Below, piece after piece: positions 42,270-50,487 of a stretch of 64,000 nucleotides of DNA. Every line of letters starts with the position of its first letter. Positions within the stretch are counted from its first letter, which is position 1. A program made the translations under genes and the position numbers. The notes beneath the pieces were generated by a model, which saw only the letters and a list, made by a program, of their open reading frames with translations, was not told the DNA's origin and made no database searches. Location of the stretch: contig JAWLAE010000002.1 in NCBI GenBank assembly GCA_041395625.1, forward strand, positions 1 to 64,000, written 5' to 3'. The DNA comes from CADEED01 sp041395625. Lineage in GTDB: Bacteria; Pseudomonadota; Gammaproteobacteria; Steroidobacterales; Steroidobacteraceae.

Positions 42270-42788
42270 GTGACGGCGCCCAGGGTGCGCGTGCTGGGTC
42301 TCGATCCGGGTTCGCGTCGCACGGGATACGGGATCGTCGACGCCTGCGGTCCGGAACTGGTGCACGTCGCGCACGGTTGCATCGATGTCAAGGCGGACGA
42401 ATTTGCGACGCGTCTACGGCGCATACATGGCGAGCTCGCGCAGGTGTTTGCAAACTACCAACCGATGGAGCTGGCGATCGAACGGGTATTCGTCAGTCGC
42501 AATGTGGACAGTGCGCTCAAGCTGGGACAGGCGCGCGGTGCGGCCCTGGCGGCCGTGCCCGTCGCTGTGGCAGTGCACCAGTACGCGCCACGCGCCGTGA
42601 AGCTGGCGATCGTCGGGGCGGGTGGCGCTGACAAGGCCCAGGTTCAGCACATGGTCACGAGCCTGCTGCAACTAGGACAGCGCCCCAATGCCGATGCAGC
42701 CGACGCACTCGCCATCGCGATCTGTCATGCGAGTCATCGCCGTCTGGCGCTGCTCGGCAGCGTGACTTTGCCGGCGGTGCCGGCATGA
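42270..42788 (+). CDS. ruvC: Holliday junction resolvase RuvC
   Basis: From GTG 42270 the protein has 172 residues, the normal RuvC length, beginning MTAPRVRVLGLDPGSRRTGY with the first catalytic Asp. The Glu in MELAIERVFVSRN and the C-terminal acidic pair in NADAADALAIAICHAS complete the active site. An in-frame ATG at 42186 with a close GAGG would add 28 residues and cannot be excluded. RuvC cuts Holliday junctions with RuvAB, whose genes follow in ATGA overlaps. Confidence 0.93.
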   Translation: MTAPRVRVLGLDPGSRRTGYGIVDACGPELVHVAHGCIDVKADEFATRLRRIHGELAQVFANYQPMELAIERVFVSRNVDSALKLGQARGAALAAVPVAVAVHQYAPRAVKLAIVGAGGADKAQVQHMVTSLLQLGQRPNADAADALAIAICHASHRRLALLGSVTLPAVPA

Positions 42789-43372
42789 TCGGTTTCCTGC
42801 GCGGCAAGTTGGTAGCCAAGGCGCCGCCGGCGCTCACAGTTGACGTCGGCGGCGTAGGCTATGATTTGGAAGCGCCGATGTCGACGTTCTATGCCTTGCC
42901 GGCGGTCGGTACCGAGGTGCGTCTGGTGACCCATCTCGTCGTGCGCGAAGATGCACACATTCTCTATGGTTTTGCGGGCGAGGAGGAGCGACGTCTGTTT
43001 CGCAGTCTGCTGCGGGTGTCCGGCATTGGCCCACGTATCGCGCTTGCCATCCTCTCGGGCGTCACGGTCGAAGGGTTTGCGCACTGCGTCCACAGCCAGG
43101 ACTCCGCGGCCCTCACCAAGATCCCTGGCGTCGGCCGCAAGACCGCGGATCGGTTGTTAGTTGAAATGCGTGATCGGCTGGACGCAGTGGCGGCGGCGGG
43201 CGGCGGCTCCATGGTGCTGGCGGGCGGGCCGGAATCCGAGGCTTTCAGCGCGCTGATCGCGTTGGGGTACAAGCCGGCCGAGGCGAGCCGGCTGCTGAAG
43301 CAGGCCGGCGGCGTCGGCTCGACCGAAGAGCTGATTCGGCGTGCCTTGCAGGGCGCGGCACCGGATCCATGA
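42785..43372 (+). CDS. ruvA: Holliday junction DNA helicase subunit RuvA
   Basis: A 195-residue junction-binding protein. Domain I begins MIGFLRGKLVAKAPPALTVD; the two helix-hairpin-helix motifs are in LLRVSGIGPRIALAILSG and KIPGVGRKTADRLLVEMRD; the C-terminal domain III (ALIALGYKPAEASRLLKQ) contacts RuvB. The start overlaps ruvC by 4 bases and the stop overlaps ruvB by 4, implying coupled translation. Confidence 0.97.
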   Translation: MIGFLRGKLVAKAPPALTVDVGGVGYDLEAPMSTFYALPAVGTEVRLVTHLVVREDAHILYGFAGEEERRLFRSLLRVSGIGPRIALAILSGVTVEGFAHCVHSQDSAALTKIPGVGRKTADRLLVEMRDRLDAVAAAGGGSMVLAGGPESEAFSALIALGYKPAEASRLLKQAGGVGSTEELIRRALQGAAPDP

Positions 43373-44412
43373 GTCAGGACGAACGATTGGTGTCTGCCCG
43401 CACGGCGGTGGACGAGGACAAGGTCGATCGGGCAATTCGGCCGAAGCGACTCGCCGACTACGTGGGCCAACGAGCAGTCAAGAGTCAGCTGGAGATATTC
43501 ATCGCGGCGGCTTTGCAGCGCCAGGAAGCGCTGGATCATGTCCTGATCTTCGGGCCGCCGGGCCTTGGCAAGACGACACTGGCCAATATTCTGGCGACCG
43601 AGCTCGGCGTCAGTCTGCGCCAGACCTCGGGGCCAGTGCTGGAACGTCCCGGGGATCTCGCGGCGCTGTTGACGAATCTGCAGCCGCGCGATGTATTGTT
43701 CGTCGACGAAATTCATCGTCTGTCGCCGGTGGTCGAGGAGGTGCTCTACCCGGCACTCGAGGACTTTCAGCTCGACATCATGATCGGCGAAGGCCCGGCC
43801 GCGCGTTCCATCAAACTCAATCTGCCGCCGTTCACGCTGGTGGGCGCCACGACCCGCGCGGGCCTGCTCACGTCGCCGCTGCGGGATCGTTTCGGCATCG
43901 TGCAGCGATTGGAGTTCTATGATGTGGAGGATCTGCAGCATATCGTCGCGCGCTCCGCGGGCATCCTCAACGTGGCTGCAGAAGCGGCCGGCACCCGCCG
44001 GATTGCCGAGCGGTCACGAGGTACACCGCGTATCGCCAATCGGCTGTTACGACGGGTGCGCGATTTTGCTGAGGTCAAGGGTAACGGCTTGATCACCGAA
44101 GCTGTGGCGACGGCTGCGCTCGACTTGTTAGAGGTCGACCCGCAGGGGTTCGATTCGCTCGACCGCAAGATGCTGCTGACGATCATCGAGAAGTTCGACG
44201 GTGGACCAGTGGGTATCGAGAGCCTGGCCGCGGCGATCGGCGAGGAACGCGGCACCCTGGAAGACGTCATCGAGCCGTTCCTGATTCAACAGGGCTTTCT
44301 GCTGCGCACCGCGCGCGGCCGGATGGCGACGCGCACCGCCTATCTGCATTTCGGCTTGCGCGCGCCGGAGCAGGCACTCTCGACGCTGTCGCTGTTCGAG
44401 GACGGCAAATGA
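43369..44412 (+). CDS. ruvB: Holliday junction helicase motor RuvB
   Basis: A 347-residue AAA+ motor. The RuvB signature IRPKRLADYVGQRAVKSQL leads into Walker A FGPPGLGKTTLANI and Walker B VLFVDEIHRLSP; the sensor region has LVGATTRAGLLTSPLRDRFG and the winged-helix domain ends with PRGRMATRTAYLHF-like sequence (RGRMATRTAYLHFGL). It drives branch migration with RuvA. It overlaps ruvA and ybgC by 4 bases each. Confidence 0.97.
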   Translation: MSQDERLVSARTAVDEDKVDRAIRPKRLADYVGQRAVKSQLEIFIAAALQRQEALDHVLIFGPPGLGKTTLANILATELGVSLRQTSGPVLERPGDLAALLTNLQPRDVLFVDEIHRLSPVVEEVLYPALEDFQLDIMIGEGPAARSIKLNLPPFTLVGATTRAGLLTSPLRDRFGIVQRLEFYDVEDLQHIVARSAGILNVAAEAAGTRRIAERSRGTPRIANRLLRRVRDFAEVKGNGLITEAVATAALDLLEVDPQGFDSLDRKMLLTIIEKFDGGPVGIESLAAAIGEERGTLEDVIEPFLIQQGFLLRTARGRMATRTAYLHFGLRAPEQALSTLSLFEDGK

Positions 44413-44804
44413 GTGAGTTCGCCTGGCTCACCCGCGTCTATTGGGAGGACACCGATGCGGGTGGGGTGGTGTACTACGCAAACTACCTCAAGTTCCTCGA
44501 GCGGGCGCGGACCGAGTGGTTGCGGGCGCGTGGGCTGTCGCAGTGGCAGATCGCGAACGAACACGCCGTACTGTTCACGGTGGTTGATGTTGAAATCCGC
44601 TATCGCAAGGCGGCGCGTCTCGATGACGAATTGCGAGTTACCTGTGTGCCCCGACCCGAGGGACGCGTGACCGTGTGGTTCGATCAGCAAATCCGGCGCG
44701 GCGACGAGTTGCTGGCCGAGGCTGCTGTACGAGTGGCCTGCGTGCAGGCCGCTACGTTTCGGCCGTGCGCAGTGCCGGATTTCATTGCCAAGGAGTTTCG
44801 TTGA
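44409..44804 (+). CDS. ybgC: YbgC, Tol-Pal associated acyl-CoA thioesterase
   Basis: A 131-residue hotdog-fold thioesterase with the catalytic Asp in VYWEDTDAGGVVYYANYLKF, the 4-hydroxybenzoyl-CoA thioesterase signature, and FTVVDVEIRYRKAARLDDEL. It acts on acyl-CoA or acyl-ACP and is linked to phospholipid metabolism at the Tol-Pal complex. It overlaps ruvB by 4 bases and tolQ by 1 base (TGATG), leading the tol gene set. Confidence 0.95.
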   Translation: MSEFAWLTRVYWEDTDAGGVVYYANYLKFLERARTEWLRARGLSQWQIANEHAVLFTVVDVEIRYRKAARLDDELRVTCVPRPEGRVTVWFDQQIRRGDELLAEAAVRVACVQAATFRPCAVPDFIAKEFR

Positions 44805-45490
44805 TGGGCCAGGAACTGTCGATCATCAAGCTCGTACTCGATGCCAGCCCGCTCGTCCAGGCGGTGATGGCGCTGTTGGTGCTGGCCTCACTCATGTCGT
44901 GGACCATCATTTTTCGCAAGCGCTCCGTGCTGAAGGGCGCACGCGCCAGCGCCGATGAGTTCGAAGCGAACTTCTGGAAGGACGGCGATCTGACTGCGCT
45001 CTATCGCACGCTCGAGGCGCAGGGCGACGCGACGGGCATGGCCAGCATCTTCGAGTTCGGGTTTCGCGAGTTCGCCCGTCTGCGGCAATCGCCCGGCTCG
45101 TCGGAGCAGTTGTTAGAGGGTGCACGGCGGGCGATGAAAGTGGCGCAGTTGCGCGAGCTCGATCGTCTGGAAGACGGGTTGGCTAATCTTGCGACCATCG
45201 GCTCGATCAGTCCCTACGTCGGGCTGTTCGGGACGGTGTGGGGCATCATGAGCGCGTTCGTTGCGATCGGCGCGGCACAGCAAGTGACACTGGCCATGGT
45301 GGCGCCCGGCATTGCCGAAGCGCTGGTGGCGACGGCCGCAGGACTGTTCGCGGCGATACCGGCGGTGGTGGGCTACAACCGCTATGCCGATCAGGTATCA
45401 CGTCTCGAGTTGCGTTACGACGCCTTCATGGAGGAGTTCTCCACCATACTGCAGCGCTATTCGGGGCGCAGCAACAACAAGGCCGCTTGA
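44804..45490 (+). CDS. tolQ: TolQ, proton channel subunit of Tol-Pal
   Basis: A 228-residue ExbB/TolQ protein from the ATG at 44804, with AGGAG 8 bases upstream. Three transmembrane helices are visible: one near residues 17-37 and two in the conserved block with LATIGSISPYVGLFGTVWGI and APGIAEALVATAAGLFAAIP. With TolR it uses the proton gradient to drive TolA. A longer frame starting inside ybgC is not the gene. Confidence 0.96.
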   Translation: MGQELSIIKLVLDASPLVQAVMALLVLASLMSWTIIFRKRSVLKGARASADEFEANFWKDGDLTALYRTLEAQGDATGMASIFEFGFREFARLRQSPGSSEQLLEGARRAMKVAQLRELDRLEDGLANLATIGSISPYVGLFGTVWGIMSAFVAIGAAQQVTLAMVAPGIAEALVATAAGLFAAIPAVVGYNRYADQVSRLELRYDAFMEEFSTILQRYSGRSNNKAA

Positions 45491-45491
45491 G

Positions 45492-45950
45492 ATGGCAGCC
45501 GGCAAACGTCAACGTCGCCTGATGGCGGAGATCAATGTCGTGCCATATATCGACGTAATGCTGGTCCTGTTGATCATTTTCATGATCACCGCACCACTGT
45601 TGGCCGAGGGCATACGGGTGGAACTGCCGAAGGCTGCAGCGGAACCTCTCGATCCGCAGCTGCTCAAAGACCAGAAGCCGATCGTGCTGTCGATTGATGC
45701 AGCGGGACAATACTTTTTGAACTATGGAATCGATCAGGATGCGCCAGCGGATCTGGCGGAAATCGAGCGACGCGCAGCGGCTGTGTTGCGCCGGGCCCCC
45801 GATACTACGGTGCTCGTGCGCGGCGACCGGCGCGTGGATTATGGCCAGGTGGTCGACGCAATGACGGCATTGCAGGCGGCGGGTGCGCGCAAAGTCGGCT
45901 TCGTGACCGAGCCGCCGCCGATCGCGCGCCAGCGAGCGGGCAGTCGCTGA
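45492..45950 (+). CDS. tolR: TolR, proton channel subunit of Tol-Pal
   Basis: A 152-residue ExbD/TolR protein from ATG 45492, 1 base after the tolQ stop. A short cytoplasmic basic start (AAGKRQRRLMAEINVVPYID) leads to the single transmembrane helix MLVLLIIFMITAPLLAEGI with the proton-carrying Asp in PYIDVMLVLL. The periplasmic domain contains TTVLVRGDRRVDYGQVV. Confidence 0.95.
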   Translation: MAAGKRQRRLMAEINVVPYIDVMLVLLIIFMITAPLLAEGIRVELPKAAAEPLDPQLLKDQKPIVLSIDAAGQYFLNYGIDQDAPADLAEIERRAAAVLRRAPDTTVLVRGDRRVDYGQVVDAMTALQAAGARKVGFVTEPPPIARQRAGSR

Positions 45951-45956
45951 GCGATC

Positions 45957-46835
45957 ATGGCGCAGCGTACCGGTGCAACCTGGCGTGCACTCAGCCTCTC
46001 TATATTGCTCCACGCTGCGCTCGTCGGCCTGGCGCTGGCAGCCTGGTGGCAATGGCGCGCTGAGCCTGCGTCGGCGACCTTGGCAATCGAAGCGGCCGTC
46101 GTCGATGCGCGCGAGCTGGACGGGATGCCACCGCCGCCCGAGGTCCGGTCAGCCGAGCCCGCAAACGCCGCGCCTGAGCCAGTCCCAGAGGAGGCGGCGC
46201 CGATCGAGCCAGAGCCTGCGCCAGAGTCTGTGCCAGAGCCGCAACCCGACCGGACGGCCGAGTTGTTAGCGGAGCAGCGGCAAGCGGAGCTGCAGCGCCA
46301 GGTCACTGAGCAGCGCGTGGCGGAGGAGCTGCGCGCCCGCGAGGAACGGCAAAGACTGGAACGTGAAGCCCAGGCCAAGCGGCAGGCGGAGGCCAAGCGG
46401 CTGGCTGAGGAAAAGCGTCGAGCTGAGGAAAAACGTGTGGCCGAGGCGAAGCTTGCGCGCGAGCAAGCTGCGGCGCTCGCGCTGCAACGCGAGCGTGAAG
46501 CGGAGCTGCGGCGTCGGCTGGCAGCCGAAGAACGCGGTTCAGCGCTGCGCTCCAGTCCCGCGGCCGACCAATGGAAAGCGCAGATCCGGGCGCGCATTGA
46601 GCGAGCCTGGATTCGTCCGCCTTCGGCTCGGCCGGGCGTCGAATGCGAGGTGGCAGTGACGCAGGTGCCGGGCGGTGAGATCACGAGCGTCACTGTCGAG
46701 CGCTGCACAGGCGGCGATGATGCACTGCGCTCATCGGTGGAAGCGGCGGTTTATCGGGCGTCGCCGTTGCCGCTACCCCCAGATCCGTCTCTCTTTGAAC
46801 GCAATCTCAGGCTAACATTCAGACCCAATGAATAG
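45957..46835 (+). CDS. tolA: TolA, envelope-spanning component of Tol-Pal
   Basis: A 292-residue protein with the expected three parts: an N-terminal membrane helix (SLSILLHAALVGLALAAWW), a long central Ala/Glu/Lys/Arg coiled coil (about residues 100-190, repeats like KRLAEEKRRAEEKRVAEA) after a Pro/Glu-rich stretch, and a C-terminal domain (WKAQIRARIERAWIRPP, SSVEAAVYRASPLPLP) that contacts Pal and TolB. Its stop overlaps the tolB start by 8 bases. Confidence 0.94.
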   Translation: MAQRTGATWRALSLSILLHAALVGLALAAWWQWRAEPASATLAIEAAVVDARELDGMPPPPEVRSAEPANAAPEPVPEEAAPIEPEPAPESVPEPQPDRTAELLAEQRQAELQRQVTEQRVAEELRAREERQRLEREAQAKRQAEAKRLAEEKRRAEEKRVAEAKLAREQAAALALQREREAELRRRLAAEERGSALRSSPAADQWKAQIRARIERAWIRPPSARPGVECEVAVTQVPGGEITSVTVERCTGGDDALRSSVEAAVYRASPLPLPPDPSLFERNLRLTFRPNE

Positions 46836-48141
46836 ACATTGCATGCGAACAACGGGGCTGGCGCTGATCGCGCTGGTCATGGCGACCACCAGTCAGGCGC
46901 AACTGAAGATCGAGATCACCTCGGGCGTCACCGATCCGATTCCAATCGCCGTGGTGCAGTTTGCCCGGGGTGCCGGCACCGATGGGTTGGACGTAGCGGC
47001 TGTCGTGCAGGCGGATCTGGAGCGCAGCGGTCGCTTCAAGCCCATGGCGCGTGCCGACATGCTCACGCAGCCGATTCGCAGTGCCGACATCGATCTGGCC
47101 GCCTGGCGCCAGCAGCGTAACGACTTCGTCGTCGTCGGCCGGGTGACTGAAGTCGGCGGTCAGAGTGTCGTCGAGGCCGAACTCGTCAATGTTCTCAACG
47201 GGCAGCGGTTATTTGCGGAGCGCTTCGCCACGCCCAGCCGCAACATGCGGGCGGTTGCGCATCGCCTGAGCGATGCGATCTACGAGAAGATCCTCGGCGT
47301 CCGCGGTGCGTTCGCCACGCGCATCGCTTATGTTTCGGTCGACGGTCGGCCGCCGGCGCAGCGCTATCAGTTGCTCGTGGCGGACGCGGACGGTGAGAAC
47401 GCCCGCGTGATCCTCGAATCCAAACAACCTCTGATGTCGCCGACCTGGTCGGCTGACGGCGAGTGGCTGGCCTATGTGTCTTTCGAGCGGCGGGTGTCGG
47501 CGATCTATGTGCAGCAGGTCAGGACAGGCAAGCGCAGCATGGTGTCATCGCGTGCCGGCGTGAATGGTTCGCCGGCCTGGTCACCGGACGGCAAAACGCT
47601 GGCAGTCACGTTGTCGGGCACGTCTGGCAATCTCGATGTCTATCTGCTCGACCTGGCGACGCAGTCCTTGCGCCGCGTGACTACCGATCCGGCCATCGAT
47701 ACTGAGGCGGTCTTCTCGCCCGACGGCAAGGAGCTGCTCTTCACCTCGGATCGCTCCGGCAATCCACAGGTGTATCGTCTCGCCATTGGTGCGCAGGACC
47801 GGCCGAAACGCGTCACGTTCTCCGGTGGCTACAATTCGCGGCCGCGAGTCTCGCCGGATGGCAAGCTGCTGGCGATGACGACACTCGACGCGGGCGCGTA
47901 TCGCGTAGCCGTGCAGGATCTGGCGAGTGGCACGCTGCGTGTGCTGTCCCGCGGTCGGCAGGATGAGTCGCCCAGCTTCGCCCCGAATGGCGCCAGTTTG
48001 ATTTATGCGGGCCGCGAACGTGGTCAGGGAGTGCTCGCCAACGTATCGGTCGACGGCGCAACGTCGCAGCGGCTGAAAGCCGATGCAGGTGAAGTACGTG
48101 AACCGGTATGGGGGCCCTTCACGACCCCCAGTCAGGATTGA
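46828..48141 (+). CDS. tolB: TolB, periplasmic Tol-Pal protein
   Basis: A 437-residue periplasmic protein. A signal peptide ends near TTSQAQLKIEITSG; the N-terminal domain contains PIPIAVVQFARGAG, and a six-bladed beta-propeller follows with repeated SPDGK motifs (SPTWSADGEWLAYVSFE, SPAWSPDGKTLAVTLSG, FSPDGKELLFTSDRSGN). It binds Pal and TolA. The ATG at 46828 overlaps tolA; ATG 46843 is an alternative. Confidence 0.96.
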   Translation: MNRHCMRTTGLALIALVMATTSQAQLKIEITSGVTDPIPIAVVQFARGAGTDGLDVAAVVQADLERSGRFKPMARADMLTQPIRSADIDLAAWRQQRNDFVVVGRVTEVGGQSVVEAELVNVLNGQRLFAERFATPSRNMRAVAHRLSDAIYEKILGVRGAFATRIAYVSVDGRPPAQRYQLLVADADGENARVILESKQPLMSPTWSADGEWLAYVSFERRVSAIYVQQVRTGKRSMVSSRAGVNGSPAWSPDGKTLAVTLSGTSGNLDVYLLDLATQSLRRVTTDPAIDTEAVFSPDGKELLFTSDRSGNPQVYRLAIGAQDRPKRVTFSGGYNSRPRVSPDGKLLAMTTLDAGAYRVAVQDLASGTLRVLSRGRQDESPSFAPNGASLIYAGRERGQGVLANVSVDGATSQRLKADAGEVREPVWGPFTTPSQD

Positions 48142-48254
48142 TCGCGCCGCAGGTTCCCGAAACGCGACACGCTGCTCGGCATGTTGCAAGTGTGTTACAA
48201 CTCGCACCGGTGAAGTCGAGTGCACGAGTCTGAATTATTGTTGGAGTTGGACGT

Positions 48255-48794
48255 ATGAAGCAGCTATTGGTCGTCGTGACATGTCTGACAGTGCTCGTTC
48301 TGTCAGGCTGCTCGCTTGGCAAGAAAGGCACACGGGCCGACGCAGGCGCAGGTGCCGTGGACTCGAGTGCTGCCGCTGCGAGCGGCGCCGGTGACGATAC
48401 CGTAACGAGCGCTGGAATGGTGGGCAGTGGCGAGGATGCAGAAGGACCAACCGGTGAGATGTTGTCCCGGCGAATCATCTATTTCGACTATGACAGTGCC
48501 GAGATCCGGGCCGACTCGCAGCAGATCGTGGCGGCGCATGCGCGCTATCTCGCCAACAATGCGGCCACGCGGGTGCGGCTCGAAGGACACGCAGACGAAC
48601 GCGGCTCACGTGAGTACAACATTGGTCTGGGCGAGCGACGTGCGCAGGCGGTGAGGCGCATGCTGTTGCTGCAAGGCGTCGCTGAGTCGCAGCTCGGCAC
48701 TGTCAGTTACGGCGAGGAACGCCCCGCGGTGGCCGGCAGTGATGAGGATGCCTACGCGCAGAATCGTCGGGTCGAAATCATCTACATTCGTTGA
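48255..48794 (+). CDS. pal: Pal, peptidoglycan-associated lipoprotein
   Basis: A 179-residue outer-membrane lipoprotein. The lipobox LSGC puts the lipidated cysteine at residue 19; an Ala/Gly/Ser-rich linker follows, then the OmpA-like peptidoglycan-binding domain with IIYFDYDSAEIRADSQQIV and LEGHADERGSREYNIGLGERRA. It tethers the outer membrane to the cell wall and binds TolB/TolA. GGAG lies 8 bases before the ATG, and a 113-base gap separates it from tolB. Confidence 0.97.
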   Translation: MKQLLVVVTCLTVLVLSGCSLGKKGTRADAGAGAVDSSAAAASGAGDDTVTSAGMVGSGEDAEGPTGEMLSRRIIYFDYDSAEIRADSQQIVAAHARYLANNAATRVRLEGHADERGSREYNIGLGERRAQAVRRMLLLQGVAESQLGTVSYGEERPAVAGSDEDAYAQNRRVEIIYIR

Positions 48795-48802
48795 GCTCTT
48801 GT

Positions 48803-49570
48803 ATGGAACGGTGTGCGAGATTCCTGGGTGTCGGCGTAGCCGGCGTCCTGTTGCTGCTGGGCGGCTGCGCGGTGGCGCCGGACGAAGATCCCGTCATGAT
48901 TCGTCTCAATGATCTGGATGGTCGGGTAGTACGCGTCGAACGAGTGTTGACCAATGACAGTCTGCTGGACATGGCGAAACGTATCGATTCCCTACAAGCG
49001 GAGGTTCGCAGTCTGCGCGGCATGGTCGAACAGTTGGAGAACCAGTCTGACGGCACGCGCAAGCAGCAGCGTGATCTGTACGGCGATCTCGAGCGGCGGC
49101 TGACTGCGCTCGAGGGTGGTACGACTAGTCTCGGCAGCGCAGCCGGGTCGTTAGCAAACGGTGCTCAACCAGATACGGCCAGCGGTGAGCAACTCGCGTA
49201 TGACCAGGCGTTCGACGCGCTGAAGTCCGCCAATTACGCCGCCGCTATCGAAGGCTTCAAGCAGTATCTCGCCCGATATCCTGGCGGTGCATCGGCCAGC
49301 AATGCCCAGTACTGGTTGGGAGAGGCGTACTACGTGACGCGCGACTATGGGAACGCGGCGGCCGCCTTCCAGCGGACTGCCGAACTCTGGCCGACGTCGC
49401 GCAAAGTACCAGATGCACTCGTCAAGCTCGGGTTCACGCAGTTTGAACAGAAGCGCTACGATGCCGCGCGCAACACTCTGAATTCGGTTGTGCAGCGGTT
49501 TCCGGGAACGGAGGCTGCCAGGCTCGCGAGCGAGCGACTGCAGCGTATCCCGGCAGCCTCGTCGCGCTGA
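48803..49570 (+). CDS. cpoB: CpoB (YbgF), Tol-Pal and cell-wall coordinator
   Basis: A 255-residue protein from ATG 48803; a TTG at 48791 overlapping the pal stop would add 4 residues. A coiled-coil segment (about residues 30-100) promotes trimerisation and a C-terminal TPR domain contains YDQAFDALKSANYAAAIEGF and FKQYLARYPGGASASNAQYW. CpoB coordinates Tol-Pal with peptidoglycan synthesis in the periplasm. The N-terminus carries a lipobox (LLLLGGC, Cys 22), so this version is predicted to be a lipoprotein, unlike the soluble E. coli protein. Confidence 0.92.
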   Translation: MERCARFLGVGVAGVLLLLGGCAVAPDEDPVMIRLNDLDGRVVRVERVLTNDSLLDMAKRIDSLQAEVRSLRGMVEQLENQSDGTRKQQRDLYGDLERRLTALEGGTTSLGSAAGSLANGAQPDTASGEQLAYDQAFDALKSANYAAAIEGFKQYLARYPGGASASNAQYWLGEAYYVTRDYGNAAAAFQRTAELWPTSRKVPDALVKLGFTQFEQKRYDAARNTLNSVVQRFPGTEAARLASERLQRIPAASSR

Positions 49571-49585
49571 CCGCAGCACCGTCGC

Positions 49586-50257
49586 ATGGGCGGCAAAGCA
49601 GTGGTCTTACTGTCGGGCGGGCTGGATTCCGCAACAGTGCTGGCGCTAGCGCGGGCCGCCGAGTTCGATTGCTTTGCCTTGTCGATCGACTACGGTCAGC
49701 GACACGCAGTGGAGCTGCCCGCCGCACGGCGGGTCGCCGAGTCGCTCGGTGCGCGTGAGCACCGTATCATGTCGGTCGATTTTGCCAATATCGGTGGCTC
49801 ATCCTTGACCGATCGTGCGATCGACGTGCCGACGATCGCTAGTGACGGCATTCCGAACACCTATGTACCGGCGCGCAATACTGTCATGCTGGCATTGGCG
49901 CTGGCATGGGCCGAGGTGTTGGCGGCAGACGCGATCTACGTGGGCGTCAACGCGGTGGACTATTCAGGGTATCCGGATTGTCGGCCAGAGTTCATCGCCG
50001 CGTTCGAGCGCCTTGCACGACTGGCAACCAAGGTTGGCGTCGAGCGCGGGGGCGTCGAGGTGCGAGCGCCGCTCATTGCACTCTCCAAGGCCGAGATCAT
50101 CGCGCGCGGCATGGCCCTGGGCGTTGACTACGCTGTGACCGTGTCGTGCTACCAGCCGGATCAGGCTGGACATGCCTGTGGCCGCTGCGATGCCTGCCGC
50201 CTGCGCCGCGCGGGCTTCCGGGCGGCCGGCGTCAACGATCCCACGCGCTATTTCTGA
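49586..50257 (+). CDS. queC: 7-cyano-7-deazaguanine synthase QueC
   Basis: A 223-residue enzyme of queuosine biosynthesis that converts CDG to preQ0 with ATP and ammonia. The PP-loop SGGLDSATVLALA is at the N-terminus, ALSIDYGQRHAVEL follows, and the zinc-binding cysteines are in the C-terminal YQPDQAGHACGRCDACRLRR. It follows cpoB by 15 bases, a common neighbourhood; queE, often between them, is not present. Confidence 0.96.
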   Translation: MGGKAVVLLSGGLDSATVLALARAAEFDCFALSIDYGQRHAVELPAARRVAESLGAREHRIMSVDFANIGGSSLTDRAIDVPTIASDGIPNTYVPARNTVMLALALAWAEVLAADAIYVGVNAVDYSGYPDCRPEFIAAFERLARLATKVGVERGGVEVRAPLIALSKAEIIARGMALGVDYAVTVSCYQPDQAGHACGRCDACRLRRAGFRAAGVNDPTRYF

Positions 50258-50289
50258 GGGGCGCCAGCAGTCGCCCGACACGGCTCAAG

Positions 50290-50307
50290 CCGTCAAAAAA
50301 TTGACGG
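50290..50307. promoter_or_regulatory. FleQ-like operator palindrome
   Basis: CCGTCAA-AAAA-TTGACGG is a perfect 7-base inverted repeat around four A residues. Its core GTCAAAAAATTGAC (50292-50305) agrees at all but one defined position with the published FleQ consensus GTCaNTAAAtTGAC. It lies about 50 bases upstream of the sigma-54 promoter of fliG, a suitable place for an enhancer-binding activator. Confidence 0.6.
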
Positions 50308-50356
50308 TGTCGAGGCTAACAGCGCTGCAGGTCGCATTCCGTCCTGCGCAGTGACG

Positions 50357-50372
50357 TGGCATGAAAGTTGCT
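50357..50372 (+). promoter_or_regulatory. sigma-54 promoter of fliG-fliM
   Basis: TGGCATG-AAAG-TTGCT matches the sigma-54 consensus TGGCACG-N4-TTGCW at all but one base, with exact GG/GC spacing. Transcription would start around 50383, about 105 bases before the fliG ATG. Class II and III flagellar genes of gammaproteobacteria are commonly under sigma-54 control. Confidence 0.78.
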
Positions 50373-50487
50373 GAAATCCGACTAGTGCCCACTGGTTCGC
50401 GTAGCAAGTCCATGTTGATCAATCGCCAGATCCGCTGCCGCGGTGCCGCTCCTGCGGCGCCCGGCTCTATGAACGCCGAGGCCCACC

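Larger units (their letters stand above)
50258..50487. other. regulatory gap before fliG
   Basis: The longest gene-free stretch of the window (230 bases). It contains the FleQ-like palindrome at 50290-50307, the sigma-54 promoter at 50357-50372 and the fliG ribosome site GAGG at 50478-50481. A weak GGGCG/CGCCC stem just after queC (50259-50278) has no T tract. No additional ORF with good coding features is visible. Confidence 0.6.
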
